A stretch of 64,000 bases of DNA from Leptospira yanagawae serovar Saopaulo str. Sao Paulo = ATCC 700523 (GTDB taxonomy: Bacteria; Spirochaetota; Leptospiria; Leptospirales; Leptospiraceae). The translations under genes and the position numbers were made by a program. Each line of letters begins with the position of its first letter. Position 1 is the stretch's first letter. Shown here in pieces: positions 39,211 to 47,254 of the stretch. The stretch is from the NCBI RefSeq assembly GCF_000332475.2, contig NZ_AOGX02000024.1, forward strand, positions 1-64,000. Direction: 5' to 3'. Below the pieces are notes generated by a model. The model was not told the origin of the DNA and searched no databases. It was given only the letters and a program-made list of their open reading frames with translations.

Positions 39211-42168
39211 TTATTCCGTAAGGTCAGTGGTTGTCCCATCCAATGGACGTTTTCTAAAGCGATACAAACGTACTCTTGTCGCTTGCGCAGAAGGTGAATC
39301 GCCAAAACTGAAATTGGTAAGATTAACCGATAAATAAACTGATTGGTCATAAAATGTGAGTTGGTTGTTTAATGTCAAACCACCAGGCAAAGCCCGTAAA
39401 TTCATGCTATATCCCAATCGGTATTCCCAATTGTGAAGGTCCATCTTTAGAGTCATCATAAACCGATTGATATTGAAAACAGTTTTTTGCCTTTCATTTT
39501 GGCCTTGTGCCCCAGTACCCGCAGCAAGGTCTTCCCAAATCGTTGTTTGGTCATAGTTTGTTCCAGTTTGAGAAGTATACAACTCTGGGCTCGTATTCAT
39601 TGCATAAAATTGACCTTGTGCTAAAGCCGTTAATCTCCAAGGTTCAGTGACCCGAGAATCTAATTCAAGTTCTACACCAGTATATCTTGTTACCTTTACA
39701 TCTGTTTTAAAGAAAAATCGGTAACTGTCTAAAAAGCTATCTTTATAAACATGATACCATGTAGATCCGATTTCTAAACTTCGGAAAGCACGAATGATTG
39801 GCCAAGAAAATCCACCCATTTTATATGAAAGAGTTAAGTTGTTTGATAAAGAACGATTTTGAGGTGTATGATGCACATAATCATTGTTAATAAATAGACC
39901 TGAATAGAAATTTCGTTTTCTTTCAAGTAAACTAGGCCTTCTTGTTGTAAATCCATCAACAAAATCAAAGAATCCACCCACTCGAACCACAGTATAATAC
40001 CAACGTTGCATATTGGTAAGTCCAGGGTTATAAGTAGAGGAAAATTGACGTAAATCTCGAATGGTGCGAACAGAAATGTCCCAGTCATTTAAAGCATAAC
40101 TTTCTAATGAAACTTCTGCTTCATGTTGGCGTAAGTTTCCTAAAATAGGATCTTTTGCTTCTGCTTTGTCTGCATCTAATCTACGATAGGTGGTAGACAG
40201 GAATATTTCCGGAATACCCATTCTGACGGTATGTGATTGGCGTACATATTGGTAAGATTGTTGTTTGAGAAGTGTCGCATACGCTCGGTTCACGTCTCGG
40301 TCTGGTCCGTTTAATTCACTTCCTGAACCAGGAAATTCAACAGTTTGTTTTGTGGCTCCCATATAAACGGAAGGAGTAAACGAAACATATGTTCCCATGG
40401 CAATGGGAGAACGAAGCCCAGTTTCCCCGATCACATTTGTTTGGGATCGTAATACATAATCCTGAAACTGGCTACGCGGATCCACAATCCCGTTGATTGG
40501 ATTAACTTTCTGTTGTGGTGGACCATAAATACGATTGATATTGGTTTGGAATAACATATCCCAATAAATTGGACTTGCCGTCCCTGGAACAAGGCCGATG
40601 TTACTAGAATTTCTGATCGTAACCGCAGGTAAGGTATCTTGGGCTGCAAAGTACTGGTTTGCTTGGATTTGATAGATTAAAGTTCTACTCATGGAAATTC
40701 CAACACTCAAATCTCCACGGTTTTCCGTATAATTGAAGTTCCAGTTGAGTAGGTTTCGGATCAAACCAAATCGAACATCTCGAAACGTATATAGAGATTG
40801 TAAGGAATTAGAAGGTTGGTATCGATTTCCAAATTCGTAATCAAACAATCGATTGCTATAATTTTCATACTGTACTTGAAAGTTTCTAGTATAGTCTTTT
40901 GAAAAATCATTAAATTTTGCATTTAAACGAAGGTCAGCTTTCCACCAAGGATCATAGTTAACGCCTGTGTTACGATAAGGCAAACCTGAATTCGGAAATA
41001 ATTCTCCTCTATCAACATTATTGGTGACGGCAACATTCCCAATTCCTAAATTTTTAAAACGATCTTCGTAAACAGGAGTTATGGCATTGTTTTTATAATT
41101 CGCATAACCTAAATTAATATTGTAGTTGATGATAGGAGAGAGTTTCCACATCTCCAATTGTGTTGCTTGGCCAGTTTTTTCATACACATCAAAACGAAAC
41201 TTATATCCATTTGCTAAAAATAAACTATTGGGATAAGAGTCAGACCATTGGTATGAGTTTTGCCAAAAATAGCCTTGGGAATTATTTTTACCAAACTGAG
41301 TTGTGACACCGTTTCCAGATTCTGAATTGTAAAGAATCGGAAACATAAAAAGTGTTGTGCCCCCAACTTTATAAGATACCCACTGTGCTACAACGGTTCT
41401 ATCATCATGAATGATGATTCGTTTTGCTTGGAATGATTCATGTGGTAGTTCCGCATTACAAGCTGTGAAGTAACCCATTTCCAAAAGGTAACGTTTCTCA
41501 TCCAAACGTTTGATTTTCTGACCGATGAAATGGGAAGGAAACATACTCAATTTAGAATTATAAACAACACCTTGGTTTAACTTTAGATCATAGATCATCC
41601 GATCTCCTATGACCTTTGCGTTTCCATCTTTGTATTCTACTCCACCCTCGGCATATATTTCTTGCCTGGTGGCATCGATGGAAACGGAATCCGCAACAAG
41701 TTCTCCTGCTTTGATTTTGACTCGCACCTTCCCACGTAAAACAAGGACTCCACCTTTGGTTTTATCGATATTTAGAAGTTGCCCTTCCGCAGCATTTTGG
41801 ATTTGAATGGGTGGGCCTTTTTTTTGTTGGGAACTGAGAAGGCTTTCTGGTGTTAACGGTTGTTCTTCGGGTGGCACTAAAGCTTCCCTTAGTCTTTCCC
41901 TTTTGCTATAAATGGTTCCTGTTGGATTTAGTCCTAGGTTGCGAAGGTTGTCTTCTACTTCCCGATCTGTCATCGCGTCCACGGATTTTCGCACAATTCC
42001 ACGTTGGATTTGTGTTGTGGTTTGTTTTCTTTCTTCTTCTTGTTGGTTTTTTGCGGGCAAATTTTGGTCAGGAAAGAGTAATTTTAACCCATTGGTATCT
42101 TGTGCCAGAATTTCCATTCCGATGAGCAAAGAACAAATGGGGATGAGAAAACGTATGGATTTTTGCAC
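39211..42168 (-). CDS. lptD: LPS-assembly protein LptD, outer-membrane beta-barrel
   Basis: LptD inserts lipopolysaccharide into the outer leaflet of the outer membrane. The 985-aa protein has a signal peptide (about 1-22), an N-terminal OstA-like domain (about 125-225; KGGVLVLRGKVRVKI and SVSIDATRQEIYAEGGVEY) and a long C-terminal barrel region full of alternating aromatic and polar strands. Between signal and OstA domain is a charged linker with a SAP-like helix-loop-helix stretch (67-97). It starts with GTG at 42168, and no clear Shine-Dalgarno sequence is visible. It is the first gene of a six-gene packed run. Confidence 0.86.
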   Translation of the reverse strand: MQKSIRFLIPICSLLIGMEILAQDTNGLKLLFPDQNLPAKNQQEEERKQTTTQIQRGIVRKSVDAMTDREVEDNLRNLGLNPTGTIYSKRERLREALVPPEEQPLTPESLLSSQQKKGPPIQIQNAAEGQLLNIDKTKGGVLVLRGKVRVKIKAGELVADSVSIDATRQEIYAEGGVEYKDGNAKVIGDRMIYDLKLNQGVVYNSKLSMFPSHFIGQKIKRLDEKRYLLEMGYFTACNAELPHESFQAKRIIIHDDRTVVAQWVSYKVGGTTLFMFPILYNSESGNGVTTQFGKNNSQGYFWQNSYQWSDSYPNSLFLANGYKFRFDVYEKTGQATQLEMWKLSPIINYNINLGYANYKNNAITPVYEDRFKNLGIGNVAVTNNVDRGELFPNSGLPYRNTGVNYDPWWKADLRLNAKFNDFSKDYTRNFQVQYENYSNRLFDYEFGNRYQPSNSLQSLYTFRDVRFGLIRNLLNWNFNYTENRGDLSVGISMSRTLIYQIQANQYFAAQDTLPAVTIRNSSNIGLVPGTASPIYWDMLFQTNINRIYGPPQQKVNPINGIVDPRSQFQDYVLRSQTNVIGETGLRSPIAMGTYVSFTPSVYMGATKQTVEFPGSGSELNGPDRDVNRAYATLLKQQSYQYVRQSHTVRMGIPEIFLSTTYRRLDADKAEAKDPILGNLRQHEAEVSLESYALNDWDISVRTIRDLRQFSSTYNPGLTNMQRWYYTVVRVGGFFDFVDGFTTRRPSLLERKRNFYSGLFINNDYVHHTPQNRSLSNNLTLSYKMGGFSWPIIRAFRSLEIGSTWYHVYKDSFLDSYRFFFKTDVKVTRYTGVELELDSRVTEPWRLTALAQGQFYAMNTSPELYTSQTGTNYDQTTIWEDLAAGTGAQGQNERQKTVFNINRFMMTLKMDLHNWEYRLGYSMNLRALPGGLTLNNQLTFYDQSVYLSVNLTNFSFGDSPSAQATRVRLYRFRKRPLDGTTTDLTE

Positions 42169-42344
42169 AGCGGGCTTCGGAAGTATAGAACGAGAGTTTT
42201 ACACCTATCGAAAAAATCAATGGAAAACCAGGGAGAAATTCGGGGCAGTTTCTCCGGTATTCTTTTAAAAAAAGAGGTTGCATAAGTGACTTGGGAATGG
42301 ACATAATCAAATGGCTCGAATCTGTGGGCATAGGTGAGTTTTGA

Positions 42345-42695
42345 ATGGCGAAAACCTACTCTGGAGAAAGGATCCCCGGTACTTTGCGTTACACTCTAAA
42401 AATTAGAGAGGGAATCGAAGAACATTCTGTCCAAGTCCCCGAGCCCTCAATCCAAATCCTCACGGATGGATTTGGTCCAGAGGAAAGTGCGAACCGACTG
42501 GCATTAGCGCTTCTGCTTGATTTTACGAAAAACCCTCAAATTTCATTTGCCCATTACAAAGACTTTAATTTTTTTCTAGCAGGTCTTTTATCAGAAGACA
42601 ATTGGATGTTACATTCCAATCGCATTGAACTCTTTTTTAAGATGATCGAGTTACCCAAACAGGAAAAAAAGACAGTATTATCTGGCAAACTGTAA
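42345..42695 (+). CDS. Small protein of unknown function
   Basis: I do not recognise a family. The 116-aa protein is soluble-looking, with a compact beta-then-helix pattern (AKTYSGERIPGTLRYTLKIR, then FGPEESANRLALALLLDF). The ATG directly follows the TGA of a 15-codon ORF (42297-42344), and GGTGAG lies about 7 bases before it. It ends 13 bases before the stop of the receiver-kinase gene on the other strand. No neighbour gives a clear hint of its job. Confidence 0.65.
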   Translation: MAKTYSGERIPGTLRYTLKIREGIEEHSVQVPEPSIQILTDGFGPEESANRLALALLLDFTKNPQISFAHYKDFNFFLAGLLSEDNWMLHSNRIELFFKMIELPKQEKKTVLSGKL

Positions 42696-42708
42696 CGAAT
42701 CGTAGGGA

Positions 42709-43803
42709 TTAGGAGACTGGTTTGACGATAGGCAAGGTAAAGATCCAAGCCGATTGGGAGTCGTCTCTCCTTAAATTTCCTTTGTGTTCTGCAATGATAC
42801 TCCTAGTCACGTCCAATGAATTCATTTGAGAGATACCCATCATCATATCTTCTCCCCCATTGTCTTTGATTTTGATTTCCACAAATTCATTTCCGTTTTC
42901 TTCTTTCATGGAAAGGGTCAATGCAATTTTTCGTCCGATGGAATCTTCTCTTGTATTCACACGAAGCCTTGCATCTTGGATGAGATTCAGTAACACCTGT
43001 TTGATCTTTTGTGGTTGGCAATAGACATGAGGGATGTCTCCCGTTTCCAATTCGCATTGGATGCCTTCTTTTAAAAAGTATTGGTGTAAGAAAGAACGAG
43101 TATCACTTAAGATGCTGATCAAATTGGAATAAGTCCACTGGGAATTGGTCGATTGGGAATACGATACTAAATTTTTTACAATTTTGGCAATGCGTTCCGA
43201 TTCTTCTGAAATTTTGTCTGCTTTTTCTTTTAAAGAATGATTTGCCGTTTTTTTGGCTTCTAAAGCAATCAGATCAGCAAGATTTAAAATCGAAGTCAGT
43301 GGGTTATTCACTTCATGAGAAATCCCTGAAGCAACAAGGGCAATGGTTTCCCATTTTTGATTTTCAGCAAGCCTGCTTTCGACAACGCGAATGTGTTTTT
43401 GCACTTGAGATTTGTAAATGGCCATTTCGACTGAGATGTACAAATCCCGACTGTTAAATGGTTTGATTAAATATCCAAATGGTTCTGTAGTTTTGGCGCG
43501 GTTGATTGTGGCTTCGTCGGAATACGCTGTGAGGTAAATGACTGGGATTTCTTTTGTTCGTTTGATCCTACCTGCGATTTCAATCCCATCCATCGGACCA
43601 TTGAGCATGATGTCCATCAATACCAAATCAAAATGTTCGGATTCAATTTGTTCCAAGGCATCATTTGCTTCCGACACGTAACTTGCTTGGTAACCATATT
43701 GTTTTAACGTGGAACAAATATTAATGGCAATGATCCTCTCATCTTCAACGACGAGGATTTTTTTTACATCCGTTTCTTTTTCTGTTCCAACCATTGTTGT
43801 CAT
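42709..43803 (-). CDS. Receiver-histidine kinase hybrid with a degenerate ATPase end
   Basis: The 364-aa protein has an N-terminal receiver domain (13-130; acidic pair at Glu20/Asp21, phospho-acceptor Asp64 in LMDIML, Lys114) followed by a HisKA dimerisation domain with His163 in GISHEVNNPL and a HATPase region. The N box VLLNLIQDA is present, and a DNG follows, but the F box and the GxGLGL G2 loop seen in active kinases are absent. No DNA-binding domain is fused. It may receive phosphate from another kinase and act on a partner; kinase activity is doubtful. It diverges from the UvrD-like gene. Confidence 0.82.
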   Translation of the reverse strand: MTTMVGTEKETDVKKILVVEDERIIAINICSTLKQYGYQASYVSEANDALEQIESEHFDLVLMDIMLNGPMDGIEIAGRIKRTKEIPVIYLTAYSDEATINRAKTTEPFGYLIKPFNSRDLYISVEMAIYKSQVQKHIRVVESRLAENQKWETIALVASGISHEVNNPLTSILNLADLIALEAKKTANHSLKEKADKISEESERIAKIVKNLVSYSQSTNSQWTYSNLISILSDTRSFLHQYFLKEGIQCELETGDIPHVYCQPQKIKQVLLNLIQDARLRVNTREDSIGRKIALTLSMKEENGNEFVEIKIKDNGGEDMMMGISQMNSLDVTRSIIAEHKGNLRRDDSQSAWIFTLPIVKPVS

Positions 43804-43826
43804 TGTTTTAGATTACCAGTCCTAAC

Positions 43827-43855
43827 AATCAAACAGAATAATTTCAGTTTGTCAA
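43827..43855 (-). promoter_or_regulatory. Possible promoter of the receiver-kinase gene
   Basis: On the minus strand TTGACA (43855-43850) is followed after 17 bases by TTGATT (43832-43827). The -35 is perfect but the -10 matches only about three of six positions. The spacing puts a start about 17-20 bases before the ATG at 43803. Confidence 0.35.
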
Positions 43856-43883
43856 CAGAATCCAGACAACAAATCTCTGTCTT

Positions 43884-45878
43884 GTGACAGTGGATTTAAA
43901 TGAAGCTCAAAAGGAAGTGGTACTCACGAAAGATGGACCCATTTTAGTCGTGGCTGGAGCAGGAACTGGGAAAACCAATACTCTTGTACACAAATTAGCC
44001 CACCTCGTCAAAACAGGTACAAATCCTGAATCCATTCTCCTGCTTACCTTCACAAGAAGGGCTGCAAAGGAAATGCTTGGAAGAGCTTCCGGGATCCTAG
44101 ACCAAAGGATGATGTCTGTTAAAGGGGGAACCTTCCATTCCTTTTGCCAACTGTTTCTGCGTCGGTATGGGAATTCAGCATCAATCCTTCCAAATTTTTC
44201 CATATTAGATGAAGAAGACACAATCGGTTTTGTTGGCATGGCAAGAGACCAAGTGGTCACACCAAATACAAAACTTCGATTTCCCAAAAAAGAAACATTG
44301 GCAGAAATGTTTTCTTCTAGTTTTAACCTACAAATTTCCTTGGAGAAATTCATCCAAAAAGAATACCCAATGTTCATTGGGCAAACCAAAGAAATCCAAG
44401 AAATCAAAAACAAGTTTAACGAACTCAAACGTAAACATAATGCACTCGACTTTGATGATTTGCTTGAAGTAACGAGATCAATTTTGATGTCAGATGAAGT
44501 CATTCGTGAAAAAATGGCATCCCTTTACCAATACATTTTAGTTGATGAGTACCAAGATACAAATCGTATCCAAGCACATATCGCTTGTTTGCTTGCAAGT
44601 AAACACCAAAATATCCTCGTTGTGGGAGATGATGCTCAATGCATTTATGGGTTTCGTGGTGCCAATGTTAGGAATATGTTGGATTTTCCGAAAATTTTTC
44701 CGAAAACGAAAATCATTCAGCTAACAGAAAACTATCGAAGTGTACAACCTATATTGGATGTAGCCAATTCGGTTTTAGCAGGCAGTAAGGAGAACTATAA
44801 AAAAAATCTTTTTTCTATCAAAACTAAAACTCTTGAAAAACCGTTTTTGGTGAAATTAGAAAACTTGGAAGAAGAAGCGGAATGGATTTCTTCGCTGTTT
44901 TTAGAATTGTATGAAAATGGAAATTCATTTTCCGAAATGGCAGCTTTATTTCGTGCGGGATATTCCTCCCATCTCTTAGAAATGCAATTGACGGCAAAAA
45001 AAATCCCTTACCGCAAATATGGGGGAAAACGATTTTTAGACTTAGCCCATGTAAAAGATACAATCGCTTATCTAAAGGTGATAGAAAATCCAAATGATAT
45101 ATTGTCTTGGAATCGTATTTTATTATTAGAAGACCATATTGGAAAAAAATATGCCAACCTCTTATACAAACAATTGGAAACCAATTCATTTGACTGGCAA
45201 ACGGATCCTCAGTTCTTTTTAGGAATCCCAGAATCAACCAAACTTTCGTTTCTAAAATTATTAGAATGTTTAGAAATATGTCGGTTTGGTCAAAAAACTC
45301 CAAGTCAAATCTTAGAACAAATTTTGGCGCATTACCTTCCCATCCTTACATCCAATTACGATGATGCAGAAAAACGAAAACCAGATTTGGAAGCTCTCGT
45401 TTATCTTGCCAAAAAAGAAACCAACGTAACCGAATACCTCTCACAACTCGTTTTAAATCCTGTTGAAGGTAAGGAAATTGGATCCGACGAAGATTCTGAA
45501 AATGAATTTGTGACCCTTTCCACAATCCACTCTGCCAAAGGACTGGAATGGAAATTTGTAGTGAATATGCAGATTGTCGAAGGTGTATTACCCAATCACA
45601 GGATCAAAACCGTAGAAGAATTAGAGGAAGAACGTAGGTTATTTTACGTTGCCATAACAAGGGCAAAAAATTCACTTTATCTAACCAATCCTTTGACAAA
45701 TGAGAAAAACCGATATACTTCTGTTAGTCGTTTTATTTCGGATTTACCGAATGAAGGAGAATTGTTTACAAAACTTTGTCCAATACAAAACCAAAACGTA
45801 ATCAAAGAAGGAAACGAGCGAGAAAAAGATGGAGGAACTGATCCTTTTCAATCCATACAAAATTACTTTTTGAATTGA
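43884..45878 (+). CDS. UvrD/Rep-type superfamily 1 DNA helicase
   Basis: The 664-aa protein has the SF1A helicase motifs in order: Q-motif (LNEAQKEVV), Walker A (AGAGTGKT), LTFTRRAAKEM, VDEYQDTN, GDDAQCIYGFRGA, ENYRS, HSAKGLEWKFV and EERRLFYVAITRAK. It translocates 3'-to-5' on single-stranded DNA in repair or replication restart. The C-terminus is short, without the long UvrD tail, so PcrA/Rep subtype is not assigned. It starts with GTG at 43884. A small CTGTC/GACAG hairpin covers the start region, but no Shine-Dalgarno sequence is seen. Confidence 0.9.
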   Translation: MTVDLNEAQKEVVLTKDGPILVVAGAGTGKTNTLVHKLAHLVKTGTNPESILLLTFTRRAAKEMLGRASGILDQRMMSVKGGTFHSFCQLFLRRYGNSASILPNFSILDEEDTIGFVGMARDQVVTPNTKLRFPKKETLAEMFSSSFNLQISLEKFIQKEYPMFIGQTKEIQEIKNKFNELKRKHNALDFDDLLEVTRSILMSDEVIREKMASLYQYILVDEYQDTNRIQAHIACLLASKHQNILVVGDDAQCIYGFRGANVRNMLDFPKIFPKTKIIQLTENYRSVQPILDVANSVLAGSKENYKKNLFSIKTKTLEKPFLVKLENLEEEAEWISSLFLELYENGNSFSEMAALFRAGYSSHLLEMQLTAKKIPYRKYGGKRFLDLAHVKDTIAYLKVIENPNDILSWNRILLLEDHIGKKYANLLYKQLETNSFDWQTDPQFFLGIPESTKLSFLKLLECLEICRFGQKTPSQILEQILAHYLPILTSNYDDAEKRKPDLEALVYLAKKETNVTEYLSQLVLNPVEGKEIGSDEDSENEFVTLSTIHSAKGLEWKFVVNMQIVEGVLPNHRIKTVEELEEERRLFYVAITRAKNSLYLTNPLTNEKNRYTSVSRFISDLPNEGELFTKLCPIQNQNVIKEGNEREKDGGTDPFQSIQNYFLN

Positions 45879-45923
45879 TTTATTTTTTTATGTCTGTCCA
45901 ATAGAGACGGATTTGGAGTATTT

Positions 45924-46469
45924 ATGAAATTTCACTGGCAATCAATCCTTTTAGGATTCCTACTCGCAACCATCTCTATGAATTGCGCTTCGAATGATAC
46001 AAAAGAATCGGCAGATTCCAAAGGCCAAGAACCAAAATCAAATTCGAGAAGTGCCAATTTAGAAGACCCTGAAAAAGGTGGGAAGAAGTTTGGCTGCATT
46101 GAAGGCAATTGTGTGAATGGTGTTGGTAAGTATGTTTATGACAATGGAGACATCTACACAGGATCCTTTAAAAATGATGTGAGAGATGGTGCTGGAAATT
46201 TTTTATATGCCGATGGTGAAAAGTTCAACGGAACCTATACCGAAGATAAAAAACAAGGTCCAGGTGAATATCACTTCAAAAACGGTGATAAATACGTTGG
46301 TGAATTTCAAAATGGCCAAATCAATGGAAAAGGAACATATACATTTAAAGATGGCAAATCCGTATCAGGCGATTTTAGTTCGGATGGCCAAGAAGGCATT
46401 GGGGTTTTATTAGAAGAAGGAAAATCCCGAAACTGTAAAATTTCGGGAAGAAAACTTCTCTGCGAATGA
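45924..46469 (+). CDS. MORN-repeat lipoprotein
   Basis: The 181-aa protein has a signal peptide ending in SMNC (Cys21 lipidated), a Ser/Lys-rich linker, and then about four MORN repeats (YVYDNGDIYTGSFKNDVRDG, FLYADGEKFNGTY, YHFKNGDKYVGEF, YTFKDGKSVSGDF). MORN repeats form elongated beta-sheets that mediate protein or lipid contacts. It is probably membrane-anchored outside the cytoplasm. GGAG lies about 7 bases before the ATG. Its 3' end contains a hairpin that could terminate the convergent operon. Confidence 0.8.
   Translation: MKFHWQSILLGFLLATISMNCASNDTKESADSKGQEPKSNSRSANLEDPEKGGKKFGCIEGNCVNGVGKYVYDNGDIYTGSFKNDVRDGAGNFLYADGEKFNGTYTEDKKQGPGEYHFKNGDKYVGEFQNGQINGKGTYTFKDGKSVSGDFSSDGQEGIGVLLEEGKSRNCKISGRKLLCE
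46425..46448 (-). terminator. Terminator-like hairpin for the M48 protease operon, inside the MORN gene end
   Basis: TCCCGAAA (46425-46432) pairs with TTTCGGGA (46441-46448) around an 8-base loop. Read on the minus strand it lies 30 bases beyond the protease stop and is followed by TTTTCC, so it fits a rho-independent terminator located within the coding sequence of the opposite gene. Confidence 0.5.
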
Positions 46470-46477
46470 AAGACCGT

Positions 46478-47254
46478 TTATAAATGGCAGTTTGGTTTTT
46501 TACCAGACTGCAAAGCCGTTTCATACAAAGCCATTGCTTTTGGCATGGCTTCATTCAACTGTTTCATTCTTGTTTCATCCGAAGGGTGTGTGGACAAAAG
46601 TTCATTCGGTTTGCCAGAACTAATGGCACTCATGTTTTTCCAAAGATTGACACTTTCTCTTGGATCAAATCCTGATTTAGCCATAATTTCCAATCCAATT
46701 AAGTCTGCTTCTGTTTCGTGTTTTCTCGAAAAAGGTAATAAAACACCAAACTTCGCACCCATTCCAAGAGCTCCCGCAACAGCAGGTTTTCCCATTGATT
46801 CTAACACTTTGAGACCACCGGAAGTGAGTTGGTTTTGGGACACCCTTTCATTTCCATGGCGGGCAATGACATGTCCAATTTCATGACCAATCACAGCAGC
46901 TAACTGGTCTTTGTTTTTTGCCACAGAAAACATACCCGTAAAAACTCCAATTTTTCCACCAGGTAAAGCAAAGGCATTGGGTGTATTGTCTTTGAAGACA
47001 ACCACTTCCCATTTAGTGACACCCGTTGTGTCAGTTGTCACTTGCAATTGCGAATCCACTATGCAATTCACATAGGCATTCGTATTGGATCGGTTATCAA
47101 TTGGAGTTTTGGATTTCATATCCACAAATGCTTCGTTACCCATTTCATTCATTTGATCATCTTTTAACAGAATGATTTGTTTTCTGCCAGTTGGTGACGT
47201 ACTACAATGGTAGAAGAAAGTGAAAGTCAATAAAAGAATCAAACTTCGATTCAT
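46478..47254 (-). CDS. M48-family zinc metalloprotease lipoprotein
   Basis: The 258-aa protein (start ATG 47254) has a signal peptide MNRSLILLLTFTFFYHC with Cys17 lipidated. The zinc motif HEIGH is followed by VIARHGNE, and EADLIGLEIM supplies the third ligand Glu. It is a periplasmic BepA/LoiP-like protease, likely in outer-membrane quality control (family inference). I chose this start because it overlaps the upstream GGDEF/EAL stop as ATGA and begins a clean lipoprotein signal. An upstream in-frame ATG would add 24 residues without a signal-like sequence. Confidence 0.88.
   Translation of the reverse strand: MNRSLILLLTFTFFYHCSTSPTGRKQIILLKDDQMNEMGNEAFVDMKSKTPIDNRSNTNAYVNCIVDSQLQVTTDTTGVTKWEVVVFKDNTPNAFALPGGKIGVFTGMFSVAKNKDQLAAVIGHEIGHVIARHGNERVSQNQLTSGGLKVLESMGKPAVAGALGMGAKFGVLLPFSRKHETEADLIGLEIMAKSGFDPRESVNLWKNMSAISSGKPNELLSTHPSDETRMKQLNEAMPKAMALYETALQSGKKPNCHL

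Noticed and set aside
43907..44503. 198-aa minus-strand ORF in the UvrD-like gene
   Set aside because: It is antisense to intact helicase motifs, including Walker A and the DEYQDTN region, and shows no product of its own.
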